From: an uncultured Eubacteriales bacterium
Lineage (GTDB): Bacteria > Bacillota > Clostridia > Christensenellales > Aristaeellaceae
DNA: 42,950 nucleotides
Direction: 5' to 3'
NCBI GenBank assembly: GCA_902773895.1
Contig: CACYGB010000022.1
Location: 1 to 42,950, forward strand
Shown here: positions 33,034 through 41,520 of the stretch, piece after piece
Position numbering within the stretch: the stretch's first letter is position 1
Layout: the number at the start of each line of letters is the position of its first letter
Position numbers and translations under genes: made by a program
Notes under the pieces: generated by a model
The model's input: only the letters and a program-made list of their open reading frames with translations
The model's database searches: none
Told to the model about the DNA's origin: nothing

Positions 33034-33690
33034 TTACAGCTGCAGATCCAGCGCGGAAAACCTGCGCACGGAAACCCGCGCGGCCCAGGCGGTGAGCGCA
33101 AGGTACACCAGGGCGCTGCCCCCCAGGAACGCCGCCTTTTCCCCCAGGAACGCGGGGTCGGCGGTATCCAGCCGATCCCGCACGAAGGGAACGGCATAGG
33201 TGGAAACCACGGCCAGCACCACATACAGGAACACCGCGGCCGAGGCGATCAGAAACGGCTTCCCCACCTTGCGCACATCCCGGTACCAAAGGGGAAAGAA
33301 CAGCCGGTTGAACAGCCCGAACAGCAAAAACCCTTCCCCCACCAGCGCCAGGTTGGCGTCCAGCCCGGCAAGGTTTTCCGTAACGCCGATCAGGTTGGCC
33401 TTCACCGCCACGAACGCGCCGGCCAGCGCCACCTGCGCCATTTCCAGGCAGCAGGCAAACAGGATGCGGCCCAGCACGGCCTGCCGCCGGGACACGGGCA
33501 GCGTCATGGTGAAGGCAATGTCGTGATTCTCCCGGCCGCTGGTACAGATGAAGAAAATGCCCAGCGTCAGATAAAAGAACGAAATGGAAGGCGGATAATT
33601 GGGAACCAGCACCAGCGCGCTGAGCCCCAGCATGATCAGCGCCGCCGGATGCAGGCAAAGGGAAAATTCCTTTTTCAGCAGTCGGATCAT
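33034..33690 (-). CDS. ABC-2 type transporter permease
   Basis: A 218-residue membrane protein with six hydrophobic segments, of the ABC2_membrane_5-like type that pairs with a separate ATPase. It shows SGRENHDIAFTMTLPVSRRQ between segments 2 and 3, a pattern typical of such permeases. The start ATG overlaps the stop of the ATPase gene by four bases. With the ATPase and the HTH-AbrB regulator upstream it forms a three-gene cassette, closed by a terminator. Export of a peptide, antibiotic or lipid is the usual guess; nothing here fixes it. Confidence 0.85.
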   Translation of the reverse strand: MIRLLKKEFSLCLHPAALIMLGLSALVLVPNYPPSISFFYLTLGIFFICTSGRENHDIAFTMTLPVSRRQAVLGRILFACCLEMAQVALAGAFVAVKANLIGVTENLAGLDANLALVGEGFLLFGLFNRLFFPLWYRDVRKVGKPFLIASAAVFLYVVLAVVSTYAVPFVRDRLDTADPAFLGEKAAFLGGSALVYLALTAWAARVSVRRFSALDLQL

Positions 33691-34532
33691 TGCGCATCCT
33701 CCTTATCCAGATGGATCATGATTTCGTCCAGGTCCGGCAATCGTCCCCGATCCCCGGCGTCCTCCTGCTTCACCAGCACGGTGCAGCCGTCCCGGGTGCG
33801 GCAAACGCCCAGGGCTTTCTCCTCCAGCGCCGGGGGCAGCGCGCCCTCGCAGGAAATCAGCCGGTAGGAGGCGGCAAAATCCCGGTAGGGCTTGTCCGCC
33901 ACCACATGGCCCTGCCGCAGGAAAATCACGCGGTCGGCGCATTTTTCCAGATCGGCGGTGATGTGGGTGGAAAACAGGATGGTTTTTCCCGCGTCCCGCA
34001 GGGAAAGGAAAATTTCAATCAGCTCTTCCCGGGACACGGGATCCAGCCCGCTGGTGGGCTCGTCCAGGATCAGCAGCTCCGCCCCGTGGGACAGCGCCAG
34101 CGCCAGCGCGTACTTGATCTTCATGCCGTTGGACAGGGCCGCCGGGGTTTTGTTTTCATCCAGGCCGAACCGGCGCATGTACCGCTGATACGTTTCCGCG
34201 TCCCACTGGGGATAGAAGGAAGCGCAGGTTTTCGTGATGGCCTTCAGCTTTTTCAGCACGTAGTAGCTCATCCCGGCGGATACAAAGCCGATCTTCTCCT
34301 TGATTTCGTCGGCATGCCGCTCCATATCCAGCCCGGAAAACAGCACCTGGCCCCCGTCCGGCCGCACAAAGGACAGGATGGAATTCAGCGTGGTGGTTTT
34401 GCCCGCGCCGTTGCGTCCGATAAAGCCGGTGATGGCGCCCCTGTCCAGGTCAAAGGACACGTCCTCCAGACGGAATCCCGGGTAGGATTTGCAAAGCCCT
34501 CGTACGCTCAAAGGCGCTTCATTCTTCATCAT
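33687..34532 (-). CDS. ABC transporter ATP-binding protein
   Basis: A 281-residue ABC ATPase. Walker A GRNGAGKTT is at 39-47, the signature in the altered form LSNGM at 133-137, and Walker B ILDEP at 155-159 with TSGLD after it. The LSNGM form is common in export-type ATPases of Firmicutes next to GntR or HTH regulators. The ATG at 34532 lies inside the last codons of the regulator gene (14-base overlap), with GAGGAA upstream; ATG 34529 is an alternative. Its stop overlaps the permease start. Confidence 0.9.
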   Translation of the reverse strand: MMKNEAPLSVRGLCKSYPGFRLEDVSFDLDRGAITGFIGRNGAGKTTTLNSILSFVRPDGGQVLFSGLDMERHADEIKEKIGFVSAGMSYYVLKKLKAITKTCASFYPQWDAETYQRYMRRFGLDENKTPAALSNGMKIKYALALALSHGAELLILDEPTSGLDPVSREELIEIFLSLRDAGKTILFSTHITADLEKCADRVIFLRQGHVVADKPYRDFAASYRLISCEGALPPALEEKALGVCRTRDGCTVLVKQEDAGDRGRLPDLDEIMIHLDKEDAQ

Positions 34533-34932
34533 GATTCATTTCCTCCGCCATTTTGACCACAAACCGCGCGTCCAGCAGGGCCAGGCCCCGGTTTTCGTCG
34601 CCCAGCACCATCAGCTGGTCCCCCGGCCGGATGTGGAACACCCGCCGGGCCCGCACGGGGATTACGATCTGCCCCTTGTCCCCCACGGTGACCAGGCCGA
34701 ACACGTGCTTGCCCCGCAAATCTCCCTGGACCCCGGCCATGGGCGTGTTCACCAGTTCATCCAGCGGCACCTCCAGCTCCGCGCTCAGGCACCCTGCCAT
34801 GGCCAGATCCGGCGTGCTTTCGCCGTTTTCCCATTTCACGATGGTCTGCCGGGATACGCCGATGCGCTCCGCCAGCGCTTCCTGGGTCAGATTCTTCATT
34901 TTCCGTAAATACTGAAGATTCTCACCAATCAT
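34519..34932 (-). CDS. HTH (XRE) plus AbrB-domain regulator
   Basis: A 137-residue DNA-binding protein joining two different binding folds. Residues 1-60 are an XRE-type helix-turn-helix (LTQEALAERIGVSRQTIVKW), residues about 78-125 an AbrB/SpoVT swapped-hairpin domain (VTVGDKGQIVIPVRARRVF). It probably controls its own cassette with the overlapping ABC ATPase and permease. ATG 34932 is chosen because GAGGTGGG lies 6 bases upstream and a good promoter just before it; the frame is open further upstream but no ribosome site supports a longer form. Confidence 0.9.
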   Translation of the reverse strand: MIGENLQYLRKMKNLTQEALAERIGVSRQTIVKWENGESTPDLAMAGCLSAELEVPLDELVNTPMAGVQGDLRGKHVFGLVTVGDKGQIVIPVRARRVFHIRPGDQLMVLGDENRGLALLDARFVVKMAEEMNHDEE

Positions 34933-34953
34933 ACTTTTCCCACCTCGCCTATC

Positions 34954-34982
34954 AGTATAGCATCCGCCTGCGGTCCCGGCAA
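34954..34982 (-). promoter_or_regulatory. Promoter of the HTH-AbrB/ABC cassette
   Basis: Minus strand: TTGCCG (34982-34977), 17-base spacer, TATACT (34959-34954), 21 bases before the ATG. Confidence 0.72.
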
Positions 34983-35161
34983 GCAACGAAATGCGACATT
35001 CCGGGCCGGTTTTGTGCCATTTCCTTGACAGGCCGCCCAGGGAGCCGTCCCGCCGGCCATTTCCCGTTTTTCCGCGGCCCGGAACCAAGTCCTTACTTTT
35101 TCCGTAAAATTTTTCAAAACCCCTGTAAAAAATTTGGTTTCTATGCAATAATTAGAAGGAA

Positions 35162-35198
35162 GCAATCGTTATGATTGCAGAAGGGGAATCACCCCCTT
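35162..35198 (+). promoter_or_regulatory. Structured leader of the secreted repeat gene
   Basis: Two small hairpins in the leader: GCAATC/GATTGC (35162-35178, GTTAT loop) and AAGGGG/CCCCTT (35181-35198, AATCAC loop). GGGAGGA and the ATG follow. It matches no riboswitch that I recognise. Confidence 0.4.
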
Positions 35199-35217
35199 GG
35201 AATGGGAGGAATCATCC

Positions 35218-37098
35218 ATGCAGAGCAATTGGATCAAGCGCATCGGCGCGCTGGCGCTGTGCCTGGTGCTGCTCGCCGCGGACTTGGCCGTTTTTGCCGG
35301 CGAAGCCAAAGCGGAAACCTACGCCACCTACGGTGACCCGCTCACCGATACCACCTTCTTCGTCACCACCGGCGGCCTGGCTACCCTGACCCTGAGCCAG
35401 AGCGGCATGGGCCTGGCGGAAAAGCAGAACCTGTATAACGCCGGCCAGGTGACCAGCGAATACACCTATGCCCAGTACATGGTGCTCTACAAGGGCAACA
35501 TGGACGCCTACTGGCAGCAGGGCGCCTATTGGGACGACAAAACCTGCGCGCTGAATTTCTACCGGGCGGACGTGTACACCGTGCGCATCCTGCCCATCGT
35601 GCCGCAGAACATGCAGCCCGCCGCCTCCAACAAGCTCACCGCCACCTGGCGCTACATCAGCTGGCTCACCAAGCCCGCCTGGTACGTCAGCGGCGTGAAG
35701 AACTGCGCCATTTCTTCCGTCAACCCGCAAAAGACGGTGACGCCTACCCCCAAGCCCACCAAAAAGCCCACGGCGACCCCCACCGCCGTTCCCGTGATGC
35801 CCACCGGCAATTCCTCCTGCCTGATTTTCTACCAGACGCTGGACGGCCGGCTGCTGAGCTGGGAGCAGCGCTTCCTGGCCCGGGGCACCCAGCTGGTGCT
35901 GCCCAACCGCACCTTCAACGGCTATACCCTGTACGGCGACGGCGCATTCTATGTTACCGTCAACGCCTATGGCGTGGCTTCCCCTGAAACCATCACCTTC
36001 CTGTACCAGGAATCCGTGACCCCCAAGCCCACCAAGAAGCCCACGGCAACCCCCACCAAGAAACCCACCGCCACCCCGGCCGTCGGGTACCTGACCATCC
36101 TGTACCAGACCGAGGACGGCTCCAAGGTGCTGGCCCAGGAGCGCCGCAGGCTCACCCCCGGCACCCACCTGATCAACGCCAACAAGACCATCAAGGGCTA
36201 CACCCTGATCAATGACGGCGATATTTACGTTTCCGTCAGCAGCAAGGGCGTGGTGTCGCCGGACCAGGTGATTTTCCGCTACCGCAAAAACGCCACCCCC
36301 AAACCCACCGCCACCCCTGTGGTGGGATACCTGACCGTGCTGTTCCAGACCGAGGATGGCTCCAAGGTGCTGGCCCAGGAGCGCCGCAGGCTCACCCCCG
36401 GCACTCACCTGATCAACGCCAACAAGACCATCAAGGGCTATACCCTGATCAACGACGGCGACATTTACGTCACTGTCAGCAGCAAGGGCGTGGTGTCGCC
36501 CAGCCAGGTGGTGTTCCGCTACCGCAAGAACGTGACCCCCAAGCCCACCAAGAAACCCACGCCCAAACCCACCAAGAAACCCACGGCCAAGCCCACCGCC
36601 GCGCCGATAAAGGGCAAGCTGGTGCAGCCCGTGGGCTGGGATACCCAGTTCAAGGGCAGCAGCAAGAATGCCACCCGCGGCAAGAATGTGGTCAACCTGT
36701 TCGACAATGACCGCTCCACGGTGCTCAAGTGGACCATCTACGCCAAGGAAATGGGCCTGGATAAGCAGGCGCAGATCACGGTGTACTTCGGCGGCGCCAC
36801 CATCGGCGCCATCGGCTTCCGCAACGGCAACGCCGCCAGCCAGAAGGATTTCAACAGTTTCACCCGCGGAACTCGGTACATTGCCCGCGTGTATCTCACC
36901 AACGGAAAATACTACGACAACACCATTAATCTGGACGGCGACACCTTCCGCACCGATTACCAGATCATCCCGCTGAAAAAGGTGTACCAGAACGTGGATC
37001 ACATCGACCTGTTCCTGCGGAAATTCAAGATGACCAAGGGCGGCACCAACACTAACGCCTGCGCCATCGCCGATTTGCGCTTCTACACCGAGCCGTGA
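35218..37098 (+). CDS. Large secreted repeat protein with Thr/Pro/Lys linkers
   Basis: A 626-residue exported protein. Signal peptide 1-32 (ending AKA). After a first domain of about 140 residues come three MucBP-like modules of about 70 residues (about 198-265, 290-360 and 370-440), separated by PTKKPTATPT-type linkers; the last two are almost identical. The C-terminal part (about 467-626) resembles a discoidin/F5-8C or NADase-type glycan-binding domain (NLFDNDRSTV, IGFRNGN). It probably binds mucin-like or wall glycans at the surface; no sortase motif is seen. ATG 35218 has GGGAGGA upstream. Confidence 0.82.
   Translation: MQSNWIKRIGALALCLVLLAADLAVFAGEAKAETYATYGDPLTDTTFFVTTGGLATLTLSQSGMGLAEKQNLYNAGQVTSEYTYAQYMVLYKGNMDAYWQQGAYWDDKTCALNFYRADVYTVRILPIVPQNMQPAASNKLTATWRYISWLTKPAWYVSGVKNCAISSVNPQKTVTPTPKPTKKPTATPTAVPVMPTGNSSCLIFYQTLDGRLLSWEQRFLARGTQLVLPNRTFNGYTLYGDGAFYVTVNAYGVASPETITFLYQESVTPKPTKKPTATPTKKPTATPAVGYLTILYQTEDGSKVLAQERRRLTPGTHLINANKTIKGYTLINDGDIYVSVSSKGVVSPDQVIFRYRKNATPKPTATPVVGYLTVLFQTEDGSKVLAQERRRLTPGTHLINANKTIKGYTLINDGDIYVTVSSKGVVSPSQVVFRYRKNVTPKPTKKPTPKPTKKPTAKPTAAPIKGKLVQPVGWDTQFKGSSKNATRGKNVVNLFDNDRSTVLKWTIYAKEMGLDKQAQITVYFGGATIGAIGFRNGNAASQKDFNSFTRGTRYIARVYLTNGKYYDNTINLDGDTFRTDYQIIPLKKVYQNVDHIDLFLRKFKMTKGGTNTNACAIADLRFYTEP
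36061..36540 (+). repeat. 240-base tandem direct repeat within the secreted repeat gene
   Basis: Two copies, 36061-36300 and 36301-36540, differ at only a few positions and keep the frame (80 codons each). They encode a linker plus one MucBP-like module, and show a recent duplication or gene conversion. Confidence 0.88.
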
Positions 37099-37121
37099 CC
37101 GGCACACCCGCAAACAAAACA

Positions 37122-37156
37122 AGCCGCTTCTGAAACCAGAAGCGGCTTTCTTTTTT
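37122..37156. terminator. Terminator after the secreted repeat gene
   Basis: AGCCGCTTCTG (37122-37132) pairs perfectly with CAGAAGCGGCT (37137-37147), then TTCTTTTTT. On the other strand GTTTTGTTT follows, so it can also serve the convergent deacetylase gene. Confidence 0.92.
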
Positions 37157-37219
37157 CTTCCGGGCCTAGGCCCGAACCGATCCTTTTAGCACGATGCGGC
37201 AAAAGCCGCGGCGTTCTGT

Positions 37220-37912
37220 TCACATAGAAAACTCCGGCTCCGTAAAAACGACGCCCTGATCCAGCAGATGGTCGATCAGCAGCCGGTAATACCCGGGCAC
37301 CATTTCCTCCGTTTCGTCATGGGCGTGCAGCAGCAGGATGTGCCGCCCGCCGTCGGCCAGCAGCGGCGCGCCCTGGTTGCCGCCGTGGATTCTGTCCCAA
37401 ACCTGGTCCAGGGTAAAGCCGCTGCCCGGGCGGATCTGGTATTCAGCAAAGTCGAACGTCCAGAAGGTGTCGATGTCCCGGTCCAGCCCCCGCTCCTTCC
37501 AGTACGGGTACGGGATCCGGTCGTCCTTCAGCTTGTGGAAGCCCTTTTCCGCCAGGAAGCGCTGCAGCGCCGCGCGGTTTTCTCCGCCCTTGTCGCCGTA
37601 AGGGAACCGGAAGGGCCGGACGGCGCGCGGCACGCCGGCGTCCCGGTACAGCCGGTCCAGCACCGCTTCGCAGCGTTCAATTTCCCCGATGCCCTTTTCC
37701 AGCGTCAAACCGGAAAACGCGGGATGGGTATCGCTGTGGTTTCCCACGATCATGCCCTTTTGCACGGCGTACAACGCCTGGCTGTAATACTTTTCCACAT
37801 GCGTTCCCACGGCGAACATCACCGCCCGGATGCCCTTTTCCCGCAGGTAATCCACAATGGCCGGGGTGTTCCGGGACGCGATGTCGTCGATGGTCAATAC
37901 CGCCTGAATCAT
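37220..37912 (-). CDS. Polysaccharide deacetylase (NodB-like)
   Basis: A 230-residue carbohydrate esterase family 4-type enzyme. Metal and catalytic residues are present: D9-D10 in LTIDD and H59/H63 in NHSDTH, plus FRFPYGDKG. No signal peptide is seen, unlike most peptidoglycan deacetylases, so it is either cytoplasmic or released in another way. The substrate is unknown. AGGAAGG precedes ATG 37912; the in-frame longer version overlaps the glycogen synthase terminator region. It is 96 bases downstream of glgA, with a terminator between. Confidence 0.85.
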   Translation of the reverse strand: MIQAVLTIDDIASRNTPAIVDYLREKGIRAVMFAVGTHVEKYYSQALYAVQKGMIVGNHSDTHPAFSGLTLEKGIGEIERCEAVLDRLYRDAGVPRAVRPFRFPYGDKGGENRAALQRFLAEKGFHKLKDDRIPYPYWKERGLDRDIDTFWTFDFAEYQIRPGSGFTLDQVWDRIHGGNQGAPLLADGGRHILLLHAHDETEEMVPGYYRLLIDHLLDQGVVFTEPEFSM

Positions 37913-37944
37913 GGTTCCTTCCTCATTTCCTTTGGTTTGCCCGG

Positions 37945-37983
37945 AAAAAAGGCAGCGCAGGGACAATGCTGCCCCGCGCTGCC
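37945..37983 (-). terminator. Terminator after glgA
   Basis: Minus strand: a 12-bp stem with one wobble (37983-37972 with 37962-37951), followed by TTTTTT. Confidence 0.85.
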
Positions 37984-38008
37984 CGGCGGATGATTCCGTT
38001 TTGGTTTC

Positions 38009-39799
38009 TTACGGACGCAGCTCCATATACAGCGCCCGGTACTGCTCGGCGGAGCGGTTCCAGGAAACATCCTTGGCCATGTCCCGCTGCACCATTTCGT
38101 CCCAGCACCAGCGGTTGGTGAAATACAGCGTCTTGGCCCGGTTGATCGCGTCCAGCAGCAGCCCGGCCTCATAGCGGTCGAAGGTGAAGCCGTTGCCGGT
38201 GTTTTCAAACTGGTTATAGGGCTCCACGGTATCCTTCAGCCCGCCGGTTTCCCGCACGATGGGCACCGTGCCGTAGCGCATGGCAATCAGCTGGGTCAGG
38301 CCGCAGGGCTCAAACAGGGACGGCACCAGCAGCGCGTCGGAGCCGGCGTAGATCATGTGGGCGCGGCCTTCATCGTACATGATGTTGGAACACACGCTGC
38401 CCTTGTAGGCGTCCTCGTAATACCGGAAGGAGTTTTCGTACACCTTGTCGCCGGTGCCCAGCACCACCACCTGGGTGTTCCCGTCGATCAGCTGCGGCAG
38501 GATGGCGTTCACCAGATCCAGGCCCTTCTGGTCCGTCAGGCGGGAAATCAGGCCGATGACGAACTTGCCGTCGTCCTGGGCCAGGCCCAGCTGCTCCTGC
38601 AGGGCTTTTTTGTTCAGCTTTTTCTGCGCCAGCACGTTGCTGCCGTCATAATTGGCCGCCAGCCGCGGGTCGTCCGCCGCGTTCCACTGCTCCACGTCGA
38701 TGCCGTTCACGATGCCCCGCAGCTTGCCGGAATGATAGCGCAGGTGCGCGTCCAGGTTTTCCCCGAAGAAGGGCGTCTGGATTTCCCCGGCGTAGGTGTT
38801 GCTGACGGTGGTGATCATATCGGCGTAGTCCAGGCCGCCCTTGAGCATGTTGGCGTCCTCATAGCCCTGCTTGAGGGCATCCTTGTTGAACACGTAATCG
38901 GGCAGATTGGTCCAGTACTTGATGGTGGGAATATTGTACACGCCCTGGAAGCGCAGGTTGTGGATGGTCAGCACCGTGCGGGCGCTGCTGATGGGCGTGC
39001 CGGCAAACAGCGTGCGCAGGTACACCGGCACCAGGCCGGCCTGCCAGTCGTGGCAGTGGATCACGTCGGGGATCCAGTTCATGTAATTCAGGGCTGCCAG
39101 GGCCGCCTTGCCGAAGAAGCAGAACTTGGGAATATCGTCGATCAGGTTGGTGTACGGATTGCCGGAGGAGAAGAAATCCTCGTTGTCGATAAAATCATAC
39201 ACCACGCCGTCCCACACGTATTCCATGATGCCCACGTAGAAGGACCGGCCGTCGGCGCACAGATCCATGCGGAACTCCCCGCGGAACACCATCTTTTCCT
39301 GGTACTTCCAGGGGATGCACTTGTACCGCGGCAGGATCACCTTCACGTCGCAGTTCTGGGCGATCAGCGCCTTGGGCAGGGCGTACATCACGTCGCCCAG
39401 GCCGCCGGTTTTCACAAAGGGATAGCATTCCGAGCCGATGAACGCCACGCTGCGGCGGGGCTGGGGCAGGTAAGGACGGATGTCCTCCTTCTTTTCTTCC
39501 GCGGGCGCAGCTTCCGCGGCAGGCGCAGCCTCCACGGCGGGCGCTTCGGCAGGCGCCGTTTCCGCAGCCGGCTTTTCGGCCTTTTTCCGGGCCGGTTTTT
39601 TCGCCGGTTTTTCCGCTTCCGCCTTGGGGGCAGGCTTGGCCGCCGCCTTTTTCGCGGGCTTTGCTTCTGCCTTTTTCACGGGCTCTGCTTCCGCTTTTTT
39701 CGCCGCAGCGGGCTTGGCCGCCGTTTTTTTGGCGTCTTTTTTCGGTTCCGTCACGACAGGTTTCGTTTCCTCCTCCGGGGCTTCTTTCTTTTTCGGCAT
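38009..39799 (-). CDS. glgA: Glycogen synthase with Lys/Ala/Pro-rich N-terminal tail
   Basis: ADP-glucose-dependent alpha-1,4-glucan synthase (GT5), 596 residues against the usual 480. The catalytic part starts near residue 114; the ADP-glucose site KTGGL is at 130-134, and later hallmarks are CHDWQAG, TVSNTYAGEI, NGID and PSLFEPCGLTQ. The first 113 residues are a low-complexity Lys/Ala/Glu/Pro tail with KKAEAKPAKK-like repeats, first basic then acidic (AAPAAEAAPAEE). The tail is in the same frame with a good ribosome site (GAGGAG) and promoter, so it belongs to the protein. A GH13 enzyme gene lies directly upstream. Confidence 0.93.
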   Translation of the reverse strand: MPKKKEAPEEETKPVVTEPKKDAKKTAAKPAAAKKAEAEPVKKAEAKPAKKAAAKPAPKAEAEKPAKKPARKKAEKPAAETAPAEAPAVEAAPAAEAAPAEEKKEDIRPYLPQPRRSVAFIGSECYPFVKTGGLGDVMYALPKALIAQNCDVKVILPRYKCIPWKYQEKMVFRGEFRMDLCADGRSFYVGIMEYVWDGVVYDFIDNEDFFSSGNPYTNLIDDIPKFCFFGKAALAALNYMNWIPDVIHCHDWQAGLVPVYLRTLFAGTPISSARTVLTIHNLRFQGVYNIPTIKYWTNLPDYVFNKDALKQGYEDANMLKGGLDYADMITTVSNTYAGEIQTPFFGENLDAHLRYHSGKLRGIVNGIDVEQWNAADDPRLAANYDGSNVLAQKKLNKKALQEQLGLAQDDGKFVIGLISRLTDQKGLDLVNAILPQLIDGNTQVVVLGTGDKVYENSFRYYEDAYKGSVCSNIMYDEGRAHMIYAGSDALLVPSLFEPCGLTQLIAMRYGTVPIVRETGGLKDTVEPYNQFENTGNGFTFDRYEAGLLLDAINRAKTLYFTNRWCWDEMVQRDMAKDVSWNRSAEQYRALYMELRP

Positions 39800-39876
39800 A
39801 TTCTTTCTCCTCGCTTTTTATCTTTCCAATCAAAAACACAGGATGGTATATCCAGTTTTTCCCGATTTCGGTTTCT

Positions 39877-39905
39877 ATTATAATCAGGATGCAAAAGAAA
39901 GTCAA
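39877..39905 (-). promoter_or_regulatory. Promoter of glgA
   Basis: Minus strand: TTGACT (39905-39900), 17-base spacer, perfect TATAAT (39882-39877), 78 bases before the ATG. The -35 overlaps the stop codon of the GH13 gene. Confidence 0.8.
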
Positions 39906-41476
39906 CAACTGCGGGGGCAGCGGAAGCTGCGCACCCAGTTGAGCAGCGAATCGCGGTACACGTTATCCGCCACCTCCCGGCGCATCCGATCCGTCACCGG
40001 GCCGCAGGCCGCCAGGCGGGCCAGCACCTCCGCCTGCAGCTCCTCCACGGTCATGTCCTCCAGGGCTTTTCCTTCCGCGCGCCGGGGTTCCGCCGTCTGC
40101 TGCATCCCCTTCGGCTCCTCCGCCGCCTGCCACTGAACCGCCGGCCTCACAGGCTCAGCGTAGGTCCTGCCGTTCCCGGGCAGCCAGATTTCCCCGCCGC
40201 AGGGGCCGATTTCCAGATGCAGCCGTCCGTTTTCCGCCTGTGCCCGGGCGCCGGTCAGGGCGCCGGCATACACGCCGTCCGCCTGCAAATCAAAAGCCGC
40301 CGGCCGGTCGGCGTTGTTGACGGTAACGATCACGTCGCCCCGGAAGAACGCATACTGCTCCGTGGTCAGCTGCGCTTCCCGGTATTCCCCGAAGGCCAGG
40401 GCGCTTTCCCGGCCGCGGAGGACGCCCAGGGCGGCGATCAGATCCCGGCAGGGCGACGCGGCATAATCCTCCAGGCGCAGGCAGGGACGCAGGGACGCGT
40501 CCGATCCCCGTTCCTTCCGGCCTTCCACGCCGAATTCCGATCCGTAGTACAGCGACGGCACGCCGGGCAGGGTGTACAGCAGCACGTGCACCGGCAGGTA
40601 ATGGGCCTTGTTGCGCAGCCGGGTGAAAATGCGCTCCACATCATGGTTATCGGCAAAATTGTACAGCCGGTTTTCGCGCCCCAGGTCCGCCTGGCGCTTT
40701 ACGGTGTGGGCAATTTCAAAGTAATTGTGGTCGTTATGCCCGCTGTACAGCGCTTTATGCAGGTGATAATTGGTCACGGCGTGCAGCGTCTGGTCGTTGG
40801 CCCAGCGTCCGTATTCGCCGTGGATCACCTCGCCCATCAGGTAAAAATCCGGCTTCCACGCGGACGTGGCCGCCCGCAGGGCGCGCATGAAATCAAAGTC
40901 CAGCACGTCGGCGGCGTCCAGCCGCAACCCGTCGATGTCAAATTCCCCGATCCAGCCCTTCACCGTGTCCAGCAGGTAATCCCGCACCGCGCCGCAGCGC
41001 AGGTTCAGCTTGGCCAGCAGGTTGTAGCCGCCCCAGTTTTCATAGGAAAAGCCGTCGTTGTACTCGTTGTTGCCCCCCAGGTTCACGCCCCTGTACCAAT
41101 CCAGGTAGGGGCTTCTTTCCCGGTTCTCCCGGATGTCCCGGAAGGCAAAGAAATCCCGGCCCGTGTGGTTGAACACCGCGTCCAGGATCACCCGGATCCC
41201 CTTTTCGTGGCAGACCGCCACGAAAGCGCGCAGATCGTCGTTGGTGCCCAGGCGGGAATCCACCTTCCGGTAATCGGTGGTTTCGTATCCGTGGCCCACC
41301 GATTCAAACAGCGGGCCGATATACAGCGCCGTGCAGCCCAGGGAATGAATGTGATCCACCCAGGGCAGCAGGGTGTTCAGCCGGTGCACCGGCTCCCCGT
41401 AGGGATTCTGCTCCGGCGCGCCGGTGAGCCCCAGGGGATAAATGTGATAAAACACCGCGTTTTCATACCAGGCCAT
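39902..41476 (-). CDS. Alpha-amylase family (GH13) glycosidase
   Basis: A 524-residue cytoplasmic GH13 enzyme acting on alpha-glucans or maltooligosaccharides. The four conserved regions are seen: DAVFNH (99-104), GLRLDAADV with the nucleophile D187, MGEV with the acid E216, and ADNHD with D279. The C-terminus has a beta-domain and then an added helical tail of about 60 residues. No signal peptide. It may be a cyclomaltodextrinase-like or debranching enzyme. ATG 41476 has GAGGAGG upstream. glgA lies downstream, so both belong to storage-glucan metabolism; HxlR lies 44 bases upstream. Confidence 0.9.
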   Translation of the reverse strand: MAWYENAVFYHIYPLGLTGAPEQNPYGEPVHRLNTLLPWVDHIHSLGCTALYIGPLFESVGHGYETTDYRKVDSRLGTNDDLRAFVAVCHEKGIRVILDAVFNHTGRDFFAFRDIRENRERSPYLDWYRGVNLGGNNEYNDGFSYENWGGYNLLAKLNLRCGAVRDYLLDTVKGWIGEFDIDGLRLDAADVLDFDFMRALRAATSAWKPDFYLMGEVIHGEYGRWANDQTLHAVTNYHLHKALYSGHNDHNYFEIAHTVKRQADLGRENRLYNFADNHDVERIFTRLRNKAHYLPVHVLLYTLPGVPSLYYGSEFGVEGRKERGSDASLRPCLRLEDYAASPCRDLIAALGVLRGRESALAFGEYREAQLTTEQYAFFRGDVIVTVNNADRPAAFDLQADGVYAGALTGARAQAENGRLHLEIGPCGGEIWLPGNGRTYAEPVRPAVQWQAAEEPKGMQQTAEPRRAEGKALEDMTVEELQAEVLARLAACGPVTDRMRREVADNVYRDSLLNWVRSFRCPRSC

Positions 41477-41520
41477 GCGTTTCCTCCTCTTGCCGCCGTT
41501 TCGTGCGGCAATTCTTTTTT

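Noticed and set aside
35162..35198. c-di-GMP or other known riboswitch before the repeat protein
   Set aside because: Only two short hairpins; no conserved loop sequences of a class known to me.
35212..37122. Minus-strand frame antisense to the repeat protein
   Set aside because: Gly/Val-rich repeat translation is just the complement of the linkers and modules; no signals for expression.
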